From Pseudoalteromonas sp. MSK9-3 (GTDB taxonomy: Bacteria; Pseudomonadota; Gammaproteobacteria; Enterobacterales; Alteromonadaceae), in the NCBI RefSeq assembly GCF_003590335.1, contig NZ_MIET01000033.1:1-42269 (forward strand): a DNA stretch of 42,269 nucleotides, written 5' to 3'. Positions 25,491 through 34,573 of this stretch are shown here, one piece after another. Made by a program: the position numbers and the translations under genes. Every line of letters begins with the position of its first letter. The first letter of the stretch is position 1. The notes under the pieces are model-generated. The model had not been told where the DNA came from, ran no database searches, and saw only the letters and a program-made list of their open reading frames with translations.

Positions 25491-28400
25491 ATGAAAAAAC
25501 GGTTGTGGTTAACATTAAGCGGTTTGATGGGAGTGGCGTTGAACAGTCATGCCATCGAACAGTATTCTTTAGTCAATGAAAGTCATGTGTGGCCTAAAAT
25601 ACAAGCGCACCTTCTAAAGCCTAACACTGTGAGACGTGTTACTGGCAAGTCAACACTTAATGCACAGCTCAAAGTTAATTATCGAGCTGTCAAGACAAGA
25701 GGTGACAGCAGCCGCTATCAGCACTACCAAGTCTATCTTGGTGATATTCCAGTACTAGACAATAGATTTGTTTTATTAGTCGATAAGGCTGGGAATGTTG
25801 AACAAGGTTTAGGCAATGTATTGCTTGCAGAGAAAGACTTTAGTATCCCGCGCCCAGCGTCATTCACACTTAGTACTCAACAAACAACAGAAAAACTGGT
25901 TCATCGTTTACGCACTGATGGCGTTGCGTTTGTGAGTGAGCCGAAACTGAGCAAAGCATTTATTTTAAATGATGATGGTTTGCAAGCAGTGTTTGTTGCA
26001 AACGTAATCACCCCCTCAGACCGTGTTAATTTTATCGTTGATGCGCAAAGCTTTAAAGTTTTACGCCAAGAAAGCGATATTGATGGGTTCTCAGCTCAGC
26101 AAGGCTTTGTTGCCGGTGGCGGTATAGGTGGCAATGAAAAATTAGGTGCTATTTGTTATTCTCCTGCGCCTGCAAGTATGCAGAACTGCTTATCCTATAA
26201 ATTCGACCCATCAGATTCAGCTGCATCTGAATTAACCTTTTCAGACCCCCAAGCACATTTGTTTTCTGACTTCTCTGGATACCCTTTCGTGGTGTCAAAA
26301 CAGCAAGGGGTATGTACGCTAGAGAACCCGTACGTCAAAACTATCGACTATTTAGCAGATAAAACACGCGCATCAAGTTATCAATGCGGGGACAACAATG
26401 AGCACTTTGAGCGGACAACTGTGGATAATCAATATTATGATTATTTTAGTTATTCAGGTGTGAATGAAGCCCATTTTAATGCGGGCTTAGTGATGCAGTA
26501 TTACCATAAGCTATTGACTGAAATATATCCTAGCCAACAAACTCAGTGTAACCCGCAGGGGTTCTGTCTAAAGCAATTGGTGCAAAATGTGGGAAATAAT
26601 ACCCATGGTAATTCACAGGCGAACTGGGATGACACCTATGTAAACTATGGTACTGGTAACTACGGTGGTACGCACTATTACCATACAACCTTAGATATTG
26701 TGTCGCATGAAGCAAGCCACGCGGTGACATATTGGAATAGTCAACTTAATGCTAATGGGCAAGATGGTGCTTTGAATGAGGCATTTTCAGATATTGCCAG
26801 TATTGCGGTGTTTGATTATTTATCGCAGAACGTGTCAGGTTCTTACAAAAGCTCGAGTGCTTTTAATCGTAAATCGTTAGACAGTGACACAAACCACAGA
26901 GGCAATCGGAAGTGGTGGTTTGGTTGGGATGTATTGTATGAGGACACTGGTGCGCGATATTTTGCTATGCCATCTTGGGATGGTAAAAGTATTGATCATT
27001 TTAAATCATATAATCCAAGCCAATCAATTTACGAAACCGCGGGTGTATTTAGAAAAGCGTTTTATGAGTTAGTTAAAACTCAAAATTGGTCTATTCAAGA
27101 TGCGTTTAAACTCTTCCTACGTGCTAACATCAATTGTTTCTTCAAAGGTATATCCGTTCAAGATGCGGGGATGTGTTTGCTTGATCAGGCGAGCCATTTT
27201 AGTCATATAGGCAGTGTAAACGAAGTCAAACAGCAAATAGATACGACTCTACATTCGGTGGGTATTATTGCGCAAAATAGTCAATTGTCGACACTCGATT
27301 TCGACGGCTCTATTCAATATGACGTTGTAAGTTATACGGTAAGCTCTGTTCCAGCAAATCAAATCAAAGCCATTACTGTTGAGTGGGGGGATGGAACAAT
27401 TGAGCGTTGGCAAAACAATAGCGCCTCTGCAATTCATGCATTTTTACAGCGAGAACGCTTAGTAAATACTGACGACTTAATCCGGTTTAAACTGGCCGTG
27501 TTAAAAACTGACAACACTGAATTGGTCGGGTACAGACATTATTATAGTCGAGCGGTGCAAGCTGCGTGCCCGCCAGTACAGGCTCAAGGGCAATCTAGTT
27601 TGTCTTCGATTACGGTGAATGATCAGCAAATACCATTAAACACTCAGCCATATCAAAGTGTGCTAACTGACACGCATGTGTTAAATAAACACGTTCAGCA
27701 AGTGATTAAGTTTGATAGTTCGCTCAATGGTAAGTTGGTGTCGGTACTATTAGATAATAACCGAGATGGCTTGTTCTCAGAAAGTGAAATGATGGTATCC
27801 AATCAAACCATCAATAATGGGCAAGTTAAATTTAAGCTCAAAGATAGTACCTCAGCGGGTATTGGGTTAATGCGGGTTTCATTGGGCGGACAATATGCAT
27901 TTTATGATACGTGTGGTTATGTGAAGTCGTCACAGGTAGTTGATTTAAAAGCGAGGATAGAGATACCAGAGTTGCCACTTGAAGCGGGTTTTACATACCA
28001 AATCTCTGCCGATAACCGCGTTACATTTACCAATACCTCACAAGTTAATGCCATTAGGCAGCCTAGTTATACATGGCGTTTTGGTTTCGATAACCAAGGA
28101 AGTTCAAAAGAGCAACCTAATGAGGTGCAATACCCACTTGTGGATGGAAGTTATACCGTCTATTTACGCGTTGATTATCAAGATGGTAGTGGTCATTTTG
28201 ATGAACTTTCGCAGCAAATTACTTTGAGTGCTCCTGCACAATGTGAAATCGGTATAAATAACCAAGCTAATGCACAAACAATTTATATCGATGAAATGCA
28301 CCTTTGGACCTCGATTCATTCACGCCATTTTAATGCAGGCTCTGCGGGCACCAATGGCAATGGCTATGTGAAGCATCAAACTAATCTAGAGTTTGAAGAT

Positions 28401-28775
28401 AGCCTTGAGTTGAATGTTGATATCCGCAGTAATGTACTTGATGAAGGCACAATTGATAATTTATTGAGTCGTGATAACCGTGATGTGCGTTTTACAATTT
28501 GGCTCGATGGAGACCGTGATGAGTCATTTCAAGTCGGTGAAGCGAATTACTACGATGTGAATAGTAATTACACTAAAGACTGCCGTAATGGTGAGTGCCG
28601 TATTAAAGCCAGTCAGTCTATTCGCCTACCATGGATCTCGTGGTGGAAAAGTAGGAAATATGTGCTGCGAGCACGTTTAGAAGAGCACCCAACCGTAGAA
28701 CATGGTGGCGATGGATGTCGCAACTTTGATTATGGCGAAGTTGAAGATATTGAATTCACAGTCAACGGCAGTTAA
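25491..28775 (+). CDS. secreted M4-type zinc metalloprotease with PKD and GEVED-like domains
   Basis: A 1094-residue exported protease. A signal peptide (MKKRLWLTLSGLMGVALNSHA) and an N-terminal FTP-like inhibitor propeptide (about 60-200, YQVYLGDIPVLDNRFVLLVD) are followed by a thermolysin-like domain (~310-590). Zinc ligands are His406 and His410 in HEASH and Glu430 in GALNEAFSD; the catalytic Glu407 is kept. The Tyr157 and His231 positions of thermolysin are Ala421 and Tyr514 here. The C-terminal third holds a GEVED-like segment (VSVLLDNNRDGLFSESE), a PKD-like domain (YTWRFGFDN...) and a terminal GEVED domain (1082-1086). It probably degrades protein outside the cell, but the altered site makes activity uncertain. 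GGGAGT precedes the ATG. Confidence 0.88.
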   Translation: MKKRLWLTLSGLMGVALNSHAIEQYSLVNESHVWPKIQAHLLKPNTVRRVTGKSTLNAQLKVNYRAVKTRGDSSRYQHYQVYLGDIPVLDNRFVLLVDKAGNVEQGLGNVLLAEKDFSIPRPASFTLSTQQTTEKLVHRLRTDGVAFVSEPKLSKAFILNDDGLQAVFVANVITPSDRVNFIVDAQSFKVLRQESDIDGFSAQQGFVAGGGIGGNEKLGAICYSPAPASMQNCLSYKFDPSDSAASELTFSDPQAHLFSDFSGYPFVVSKQQGVCTLENPYVKTIDYLADKTRASSYQCGDNNEHFERTTVDNQYYDYFSYSGVNEAHFNAGLVMQYYHKLLTEIYPSQQTQCNPQGFCLKQLVQNVGNNTHGNSQANWDDTYVNYGTGNYGGTHYYHTTLDIVSHEASHAVTYWNSQLNANGQDGALNEAFSDIASIAVFDYLSQNVSGSYKSSSAFNRKSLDSDTNHRGNRKWWFGWDVLYEDTGARYFAMPSWDGKSIDHFKSYNPSQSIYETAGVFRKAFYELVKTQNWSIQDAFKLFLRANINCFFKGISVQDAGMCLLDQASHFSHIGSVNEVKQQIDTTLHSVGIIAQNSQLSTLDFDGSIQYDVVSYTVSSVPANQIKAITVEWGDGTIERWQNNSASAIHAFLQRERLVNTDDLIRFKLAVLKTDNTELVGYRHYYSRAVQAACPPVQAQGQSSLSSITVNDQQIPLNTQPYQSVLTDTHVLNKHVQQVIKFDSSLNGKLVSVLLDNNRDGLFSESEMMVSNQTINNGQVKFKLKDSTSAGIGLMRVSLGGQYAFYDTCGYVKSSQVVDLKARIEIPELPLEAGFTYQISADNRVTFTNTSQVNAIRQPSYTWRFGFDNQGSSKEQPNEVQYPLVDGSYTVYLRVDYQDGSGHFDELSQQITLSAPAQCEIGINNQANAQTIYIDEMHLWTSIHSRHFNAGSAGTNGNGYVKHQTNLEFEDSLELNVDIRSNVLDEGTIDNLLSRDNRDVRFTIWLDGDRDESFQVGEANYYDVNSNYTKDCRNGECRIKASQSIRLPWISWWKSRKYVLRARLEEHPTVEHGGDGCRNFDYGEVEDIEFTVNGS

Positions 28776-28812
28776 TCCACCCATTTAGTTTTTAACCAAC
28801 TTACAGCAGTAA

Positions 28813-28839
28813 GGTCCTCATATCAAAGATATGAGGACC
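28813..28839 (+). other. strong U-less hairpin between protease and Hint genes
   Basis: Perfect 12-bp stem GGTCCTCATATC (28813-28824) / GATATGAGGACC (28828-28839) with an AAA loop. No T-tract follows, so it is not a typical terminator. It could stabilise or process a transcript. It is one of three such hairpins around the putative toxin operon. Confidence 0.6.
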
Positions 28840-28894
28840 CTGGGCATGTGCTCAAAATTCAATTTGATTAGTTACAAAATAATAAGGAAAAGTG

Positions 28895-30886
28895 ATGAAA
28901 GTCCTCAGTTTATCAATTGCGCTTGCACTAGGGAGTGCGTCTATCTCAGCGTATGCAACTCAATCAGAGTTAAGTACACAAACCGCTGCACCTTTCAATA
29001 TTGCTCAAGGGTTTGAAAAAGCCAATTTAGCCGATAAAAGCAACAACCAAGCTTTAAAAGACAGGTTAAATAAATATGGTTTAAACAAGCATAATAGGCC
29101 GCACTTGTTTTCTCTCATAAGTAAACAGTTAAACAAAGGCTATCAAGTTGATACACAGTTAAGTCAAAAGATGACTGATGTCAATGCGACGGTTTGTGAT
29201 GCACATCACACGAGTCTTTGTACTTTTTTCAAGCATATGGGTTATGAAGTGTTAACTAAGCCGGGCACAAACGAAGAACATTTGGTTATATCTGCTTTAA
29301 ATAGTGAAATTACGGCGACCGATTATACCTTTATTGATATTACGCTTGTCGATGAGAAAGGCTCAGCACTAACCTTATCACGTTATGCCGAGTACTTCGG
29401 AGATGGGACTGAAAATAAGCGGAAATCAATTTATTCCTCGGCGAAGGTGGCGGATGTTCTCGCTAAGTTAAAAACCGTTGAGCGAGTGTATGCAGATGCT
29501 TGGGTGACGGTGGTAACAACTGATGCCAGTGGTAATGAAGTCGTTGAAGATCGCAACTCCAAAGTGGAATATTCTAAAGATGCAATACTTGCACTACTCG
29601 GATATGTTGCCCCTGAATTTTCATCAAAAGCAGAGCTAAGTACAGATAAAGTGGCAGACAGTAGCATTTTGTTTGGTAATAGTGTCTCAATAGTACACCC
29701 GAAAGATGTGCGCTCTAAAGCTGGTGCGACTATACCAGACCAAAAAATAATTGTGTGTTTGAATCGCAATTATGGTGATTGTGATTATGAAAATATTTAC
29801 CCAGTCAATACGCCAAATGATCAATTGAAACTAAAGATTCCATTTGTGGGTGAGTATGTAATGCGCGGTAAAGTTTCACGCATATATAGACCAGATTGGA
29901 CGGTGCTAGATATTCAAGAAAACGGTGATGGCACTACAAAATTGATTCCTGGAGGGAAAATTGATAAGCCAGTTATTGTTGACTTTGGCACAAATATCTT
30001 TGTGCAAACTAAAGAGGGTGGTGGTGCATCAACGATTTCTGGGCATCAATATACTGACATTAAAAACTTTTTCGCGGACAGTTTAAATATTGAATATATT
30101 GGTACAGGAAGAAGCACTAAAACCAAAATTTCGTGGAATATTCCGCGTAACCAAGGCGTTTTTGGTGATGCTTCATTATATGGTCGGTACCAAGATGCTA
30201 ACTGGATCATGAACCTTGCATTAGATAATCAAATAAGGCCAGGACAAGCACCAAGACCAGAGGTACATGTGATTGGATCATCTGGACACAATTCATCTTG
30301 GGAAAAAACAGATTACCCACAAATGCAAGTAGTATATAGCTGTTTGGCAGAAGGTAGCCTGATAGCACTGCCTGGAGGTAAGCAATTACCGATAGAAATG
30401 TTACAAGTAGGTGACACTGTTGTGGGGGCTAGTCAATTTAATCCAGCGCAACGCTTAGACCTTGAGATTTCTGACATCTCAATTGGGGTTGAAGCGATTC
30501 CAATGATCCAACTTACCACGCGTGAGGGGAAGAAGTTACTGTTAACTGAGTCTCACCCAGTCATTACTCAGTCAGGTAAATCAGTTTGGGCAAAAGACTT
30601 AGAGTTAGGTGAGCGTATTCATACTAAGGGTAAAACAGAATTCATTACCAAAATAGATGAAGTAAAGTTTGACGGAAAGGTTTACAACTTGCGCTTGAAA
30701 CGTAGCAAACGCGATGATGTTCAAATAGAGGGTGAAACATTCAGTATGTTTGCCAATGGCATCCAAGTCGGTGATCTAGGTATGCAAAGTGATAATGAGT
30801 TTAAGAATGAAGTTGAAACGCAACAAGATGTCTTAAATCGTTTGCCAGAACCTTGGCACAAAGATTACCTAAATAGCATTCGATAA
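28895..30886 (+). CDS. exported protein with C-terminal Hint (hedgehog/intein-like) domain
   Basis: A 663-residue protein; ATG 28895 has AAGGA 6 nt upstream and begins a signal peptide (MKVLSLSIALALGSASISAYA). Residues ~25-482 are of no family I recognise. Residues 483-626 form a Hint domain: block A begins with Cys483 (CLAEGSLIALPGG), block B is LLLTESHPVITQSG with Thr551 and His554, and the last block is VYNLRL...FANGIQVGD with Asn621. The residue before Asn is Ala, not the His of splicing inteins, and there is no endonuclease, so this is closer to bacterial intein-like or polymorphic-toxin Hint domains that cut themselves off. About 37 residues follow. Autoprocessing at Cys483 is inferred. 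Confidence 0.82.
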   Translation: MKVLSLSIALALGSASISAYATQSELSTQTAAPFNIAQGFEKANLADKSNNQALKDRLNKYGLNKHNRPHLFSLISKQLNKGYQVDTQLSQKMTDVNATVCDAHHTSLCTFFKHMGYEVLTKPGTNEEHLVISALNSEITATDYTFIDITLVDEKGSALTLSRYAEYFGDGTENKRKSIYSSAKVADVLAKLKTVERVYADAWVTVVTTDASGNEVVEDRNSKVEYSKDAILALLGYVAPEFSSKAELSTDKVADSSILFGNSVSIVHPKDVRSKAGATIPDQKIIVCLNRNYGDCDYENIYPVNTPNDQLKLKIPFVGEYVMRGKVSRIYRPDWTVLDIQENGDGTTKLIPGGKIDKPVIVDFGTNIFVQTKEGGGASTISGHQYTDIKNFFADSLNIEYIGTGRSTKTKISWNIPRNQGVFGDASLYGRYQDANWIMNLALDNQIRPGQAPRPEVHVIGSSGHNSSWEKTDYPQMQVVYSCLAEGSLIALPGGKQLPIEMLQVGDTVVGASQFNPAQRLDLEISDISIGVEAIPMIQLTTREGKKLLLTESHPVITQSGKSVWAKDLELGERIHTKGKTEFITKIDEVKFDGKVYNLRLKRSKRDDVQIEGETFSMFANGIQVGDLGMQSDNEFKNEVETQQDVLNRLPEPWHKDYLNSIR

Positions 30887-30893
30887 ATGATGG

Positions 30894-30909
30894 CGGCCCT
30901 ACGGGGCCG
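30894..30909 (+). other. hairpin with a UNCG-type tetraloop between Hint and first pore-former gene
   Basis: Perfect 6-bp all-G/C stem CGGCCC / GGGCCG capped by TACG, i.e. the extra-stable C(UACG)G loop in RNA. There is no T-tract. A near-perfect Shine-Dalgarno (AAGGAGGA, 30913-30920) follows. It is likely an mRNA stability or processing element. Confidence 0.6.
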
Positions 30910-30924
30910 TACAAGGAGGACATT

Positions 30925-32175
30925 ATGAAAGTTTTTGTTTATACCCCTATATTATTGGCACTGATGAGTACATCAAGTTTTGCTGCAACCATGGTCCCAT
31001 CATTTGATAAAGCGACGGATGTAACTATCTCATCTGAAGGAACTGATAATGTTGATACGGTACCACTGGGGACGGCATATAAAAGTAAAGGCAATGTATT
31101 TCTTGGCTTGCAGTCGGTTATAGGGGCTGAAGTTGAAGATTTAGGTAACTCTAAAATCGACTTTAGAGTCGGTGTTGATTTAGGTTATGAGCAGGCGTTA
31201 AAGCTGATCGATGGTAAAGTGGATGCAGGCTTTAAGTTTCCTGCGGTACGGGTTGATGCAGGTGCGAATTATGCTAAAGACATCAGTGCTGATAAGTATA
31301 CCGGTACTTATACGGTTTATTCATCGGTAAAACCCAAAGCGCGCATGTTAATGCCGTCTTCGACGACAGGGTACCTGCCAACACAGGCCGCGCTAGACTT
31401 AGCTGTGGCACAGCCCGGCAATAAAGCGAAGAATCTAGGCGATGGATTTGTGCATGGGTTTGCTTATGGGTCTAATGTTGTGATCAATATGAAGATTGAT
31501 TATCGCAACGAATCAGATAAGCGGACCATTGGCGGGTATTTAAGTGTTGACTGGATCGGTAAAGTGAAGGTGGATGGTAAATTACAGAAATTAGATGACA
31601 GTAAACGTCAGTCGATAAAGATTTCTGTGAGTGGTTATCAAAGTGGTGGCGATCCTAATCGTCTATTAAGCATTATCCCTAATGGCATTATGCGCTGTAC
31701 GTTATTAAACCCAGAACCTTGCTTCGCATTATTTGAATCGGCTGTTAAATACCTTAAAACAGACTACATCAATCAGTTTAACTCGCTAGATGATTATAAC
31801 GTGACAGAGACCTACTTAGCTGATTACCAAGATTCTGGCCCGCAGTTACAACAACTTGTGCCTGCTCAGGGTTACGTTGCGGTTAATTACCTAACAAAGT
31901 TAGTGGTAAAAGAATTAACCAGTCGCTGGATTGAAGAGCGCCTTACCTATCGTAGAGCGAAAAATTTACAGCGTTACTACGCATCACAGTTTTCTACCTC
32001 TGAACTAGAACAACTTCGCGAAATTGAGACATCAAGCCGCAGTAATGCAAATTTATTTGCCGACATGGTGGATTATTGTGAGCAAAATCCTGAAGGCAAT
32101 TACTGTATTGAGTATGAGGCACAAAACCTCAGTTATTACCGAGATTACAGCAGCTTTAGTGCAGTTTTAAAATAA
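30925..32175 (+). CDS. exported putative pore-forming protein, MACPF/SNTX-like (paralogue 1)
   Basis: A 416-residue exported protein (signal MKVFVYTPILLALMSTSSFA), with a near-perfect Shine-Dalgarno. The order of motifs resembles the stonustoxin/MACPF fold. VPLGTAYKSKGNVFLGL is near the N-terminus, and a beta-rich stretch runs to about residue 130. FVHGFAYGSNVVINMKIDY recalls the THVVT..YG segment of that family. IGGYLSVDW with Gly203-Gly204 is at the expected glycine bend, and SVSGYQSGGDPNRLLSIIP follows. C258-x7-C266 and C385-x8-C394 recur in the two paralogues downstream, and the C-terminal ~100 residues are helical. Membrane damage of target cells is inferred; the fold call is by pattern, not by search. 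Confidence 0.6.
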   Translation: MKVFVYTPILLALMSTSSFAATMVPSFDKATDVTISSEGTDNVDTVPLGTAYKSKGNVFLGLQSVIGAEVEDLGNSKIDFRVGVDLGYEQALKLIDGKVDAGFKFPAVRVDAGANYAKDISADKYTGTYTVYSSVKPKARMLMPSSTTGYLPTQAALDLAVAQPGNKAKNLGDGFVHGFAYGSNVVINMKIDYRNESDKRTIGGYLSVDWIGKVKVDGKLQKLDDSKRQSIKISVSGYQSGGDPNRLLSIIPNGIMRCTLLNPEPCFALFESAVKYLKTDYINQFNSLDDYNVTETYLADYQDSGPQLQQLVPAQGYVAVNYLTKLVVKELTSRWIEERLTYRRAKNLQRYYASQFSTSELEQLREIETSSRSNANLFADMVDYCEQNPEGNYCIEYEAQNLSYYRDYSSFSAVLK

Positions 32176-32185
32176 GGATATGACC

Positions 32186-33031
32186 ATGATAAAACAATTA
32201 TTAGCAGCATCGTCTGTGTTGTGCGTTGCATCAAGTGCACTGGCAAACACGGAGCTTGAACAGACTGCAAATTACAATGAATTAGGCGATTTACTCACGG
32301 CTTCGCAGGCACAAGGTCGTTTCGCATGGCTAGAAAAGTGTTACGACGGTTTGTTAGTGGAAGTGTGGGAGCGCGCGTTCGACACCACGCAAATTATCAG
32401 TAAAGAAGAGAAGCTAAACCAGCTTAAAGCGCTATGGCTTTCTCCGCAGCGCCTTGCACAAGGCAAAGCACAATACCTGACATTTGCGAATACTGACTTT
32501 ACCAACCCTTATGATTGGCATGCTGGTAATAGTGCGACAGATGCCTGTAGCACTATGCCGCCAGAATATGTGCCTGTTGCATTAAAAACGACGATATTGG
32601 CCCATCAATACTGCGAAAATGCTGCATTTGATAATGAGTGGGAATGGGTATCTAAAGTATCCATTGATAACTTTACTCATGAATCAGTCGGCCGAGACTA
32701 CACGGCGGTATCTGGCAAAGTTGTGACTCTGCCTGCTGGTCGTACGGTATCAATGACTATTACTCCTGGAAACAAAGAACCTGATTACCCATCATTTGTT
32801 GCCGCGAGGGTATGGATTGATTGGGACCAAAATGGACAGTTCTCAACATCTGAGATGGTGTTTAAGTCAGCATCAGACGGCATATTCAAATTTGCAGTCA
32901 ATGTGCCTGCAGAGCAGTTAGATGGTGTGACGTTAATGCGCGTAGCGACAGATGCAGGCGGGGGCTCTGATGATGCGTGTAACCGTATTCATTATGGTGA
33001 AGTTGAAGACTACCTGGTGACAATTCGTTAA
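32186..33031 (+). CDS. exported GEVED-domain protein
   Basis: A 281-residue exported protein. ATG 32186 is chosen over ATG 32180 because AAGGA (32174-32178) has proper spacing only for the second. The signal peptide is MIKQLLAASSVLCVASSALA. The middle (about 25-130) is helical and of no known family. The C-terminal half is a beta-sandwich ending in a GEVED domain: ARVWIDWDQNGQFSTSEM, then HYGEVEDYLV (GEVED 271-275). The same domain ends the large protease at 25491-28775, so both may bind the same surface or partner. It sits 10 bp after paralogue 1 and 9 bp before paralogue 2, clearly inside the operon. Confidence 0.75.
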   Translation: MIKQLLAASSVLCVASSALANTELEQTANYNELGDLLTASQAQGRFAWLEKCYDGLLVEVWERAFDTTQIISKEEKLNQLKALWLSPQRLAQGKAQYLTFANTDFTNPYDWHAGNSATDACSTMPPEYVPVALKTTILAHQYCENAAFDNEWEWVSKVSIDNFTHESVGRDYTAVSGKVVTLPAGRTVSMTITPGNKEPDYPSFVAARVWIDWDQNGQFSTSEMVFKSASDGIFKFAVNVPAEQLDGVTLMRVATDAGGGSDDACNRIHYGEVEDYLVTIR

Positions 33032-33040
33032 GGACTAATT

Positions 33041-34513
33041 ATGAAACCATTATATTCTACAGTGCTCCTACTGAGCATGGCTAGTCACTACGCACTAGCA
33101 AAAGCACCAAGCGTAGATAATCAAGTGTCTACGAATTCAGGCTCTACCATTTCCGGGTTGATCAATGATCACGTGGCGATTGGCACGGCGTATGATAGTC
33201 AGACGAATCGATTTTTGAATGTACAGCCGATAGCGGGCCGTGTGGATGAAACTTTTGGTAACACAGAAGTTAAGTTTAAAACGGGCATCGACATGAGCTA
33301 TGACGACTTGCTGAGCACATTAAATGGCAGTGTCGATATTGATGTAAACTTTCCCGTGGTACGTGTATCAGCGGGTGCATCATTAGCAAAAGAGATGGCC
33401 TCAAGTACTTACTCTAGTTCATATACATTCAGTGCAACCAGTACCCCGAAGAAACGATTGTTTTTACCTGAGGACAGCAACATAGGTTATACCTTATCGC
33501 CCGCAGGAAGCGAAATTGCGAATAAACATCAAGCCCGTTTACAGCAATTAGCTGGGGATGAGTTTGTCAGCGGTATTGAGTATGGCGCCAATATTATGGT
33601 GAACCTAAAAATCGATTACGGCAGTAACCGTGACAAGTCTGAAATTGGTGGATACCTTGATGTGGATTTATATGGTGGCATATTCAACGTGGGTGGTCAG
33701 TTAAAATACCTACAAGACGATACCAAATCATCGGTGAAGATCACGGTGCGCGCTATTCAGCATGGGGGCGACCCAAAACAGTTACTGAGCATTATTCCGA
33801 ATAATATCATTACGTGTTCACTGGATAATCCCAAGCCATGTTTTGATATGTTTTATGAGGCTGTTAAGTATTCTAAAGATGGTTTTAGAGCACAGTTAAA
33901 CTCACTAAGTGACTATAACGTGGTGAGGTATTATACGACACGTTATGACAGTGCCTCTTTAGCTGTGAGACCTTTGGTAGCCAATTATCAACCCGTTAGA
34001 AATGCGACTAAGTGGCTGATCAGTGAGCTTGAAGATGATTTTAAACAAGCGGTACTTGATGAGCAACGTGCAACAAGCCTATTGACCAGCTATTACGCCT
34101 ATTTACCTGACTCTCAGAGTAATGCAGTAGAGCAAATTCAAAAGCTGGCATATGACAATGCATGGTTCTTATTCAATGCAGCGCAATTTTGTCGTGACAA
34201 TCCATTTGGTACGTCATGCGAGGTTGAAGTTCAAAAAATGAGAGATGATTGTACTCGCCGCGGCAAAACGTGCCCTGCAGGTTATGATGTAACGCAACTA
34301 CAATTGCCTTCTTCAGACAGACTTGACTGGAAGCAGTGTGAGCTCGCACGTCAAGAAGCCGTAAGAGCAGGTGTGATTGCTGAAGATGAGAGTGTTAAAT
34401 ATCGCAATATGCGCTGGGCACCTACTTTTATAAATGCCAAAACCCCAGCGGTTGGTATTCTAAACTGGCGTTTGTGTGAAGGTGCATTAAGCACGTATGG
34501 CACAGCGTTTTAA
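33041..34513 (+). CDS. exported putative pore-forming protein, MACPF/SNTX-like (paralogue 2)
   Basis: A 490-residue exported protein (signal MKPLYSTVLLLSMASHYALA) clearly paralogous to the 416-residue one. VAIGTAYDSQTNRFLNV fits the N-terminal motif. FVSGIEYGANIMVNLKIDY, IGGYLDVDLYGG (Gly203-Gly204, same numbering as paralogue 1) and RAIQHGGDPKQLLSIIP match segment by segment. C259-x7-C267 and C384-x8-C393 are conserved. It has an extra ~90-residue C-terminal part with more cysteines (e.g. CTRRGKTCPAGYD) and Trp-containing strands, which may add a binding domain. TAAGGA provides the ribosome site. Together with paralogue 1 it could form a two-component pore. Confidence 0.6.
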   Translation: MKPLYSTVLLLSMASHYALAKAPSVDNQVSTNSGSTISGLINDHVAIGTAYDSQTNRFLNVQPIAGRVDETFGNTEVKFKTGIDMSYDDLLSTLNGSVDIDVNFPVVRVSAGASLAKEMASSTYSSSYTFSATSTPKKRLFLPEDSNIGYTLSPAGSEIANKHQARLQQLAGDEFVSGIEYGANIMVNLKIDYGSNRDKSEIGGYLDVDLYGGIFNVGGQLKYLQDDTKSSVKITVRAIQHGGDPKQLLSIIPNNIITCSLDNPKPCFDMFYEAVKYSKDGFRAQLNSLSDYNVVRYYTTRYDSASLAVRPLVANYQPVRNATKWLISELEDDFKQAVLDEQRATSLLTSYYAYLPDSQSNAVEQIQKLAYDNAWFLFNAAQFCRDNPFGTSCEVEVQKMRDDCTRRGKTCPAGYDVTQLQLPSSDRLDWKQCELARQEAVRAGVIAEDESVKYRNMRWAPTFINAKTPAVGILNWRLCEGALSTYGTAF

Positions 34514-34531
34514 TCTGACTACTAACAATTT

Positions 34532-34558
34532 TGGGCCAAAGTGAATGGCTTTGGCCCA
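34532..34558 (+). other. hairpin between paralogues 2 and 3
   Basis: A 9-bp stem GGGCCAAAG / CTTTGGCCC (10 bp counting the outer T-A), 7-nt loop. ATGCTAAGGAG follows directly and contains the Shine-Dalgarno of the next gene. There is no T-tract. This is the third U-less hairpin of the operon and the last junction before its end. Confidence 0.6.
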
Positions 34559-34573
34559 TGCTAAGGAGTAGGC

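Noticed and set aside
29431..29769. 112-residue minus-strand ORF inside the Hint-domain gene
   Set aside because: Antisense shadow of a well supported gene with a signal peptide and ribosome site; no motif of its own.
28895..30886. Full splicing intein
   Set aside because: No C-terminal His-Asn, no homing endonuclease insert, and the flanking sequence is not a known essential enzyme. A Hint/autoprocessing domain fits better.
30894..30909. Transcription terminator after the Hint gene
   Set aside because: The stem is strong but there is no T-tract, and a near-perfect Shine-Dalgarno and gene start follow within 16 bp.
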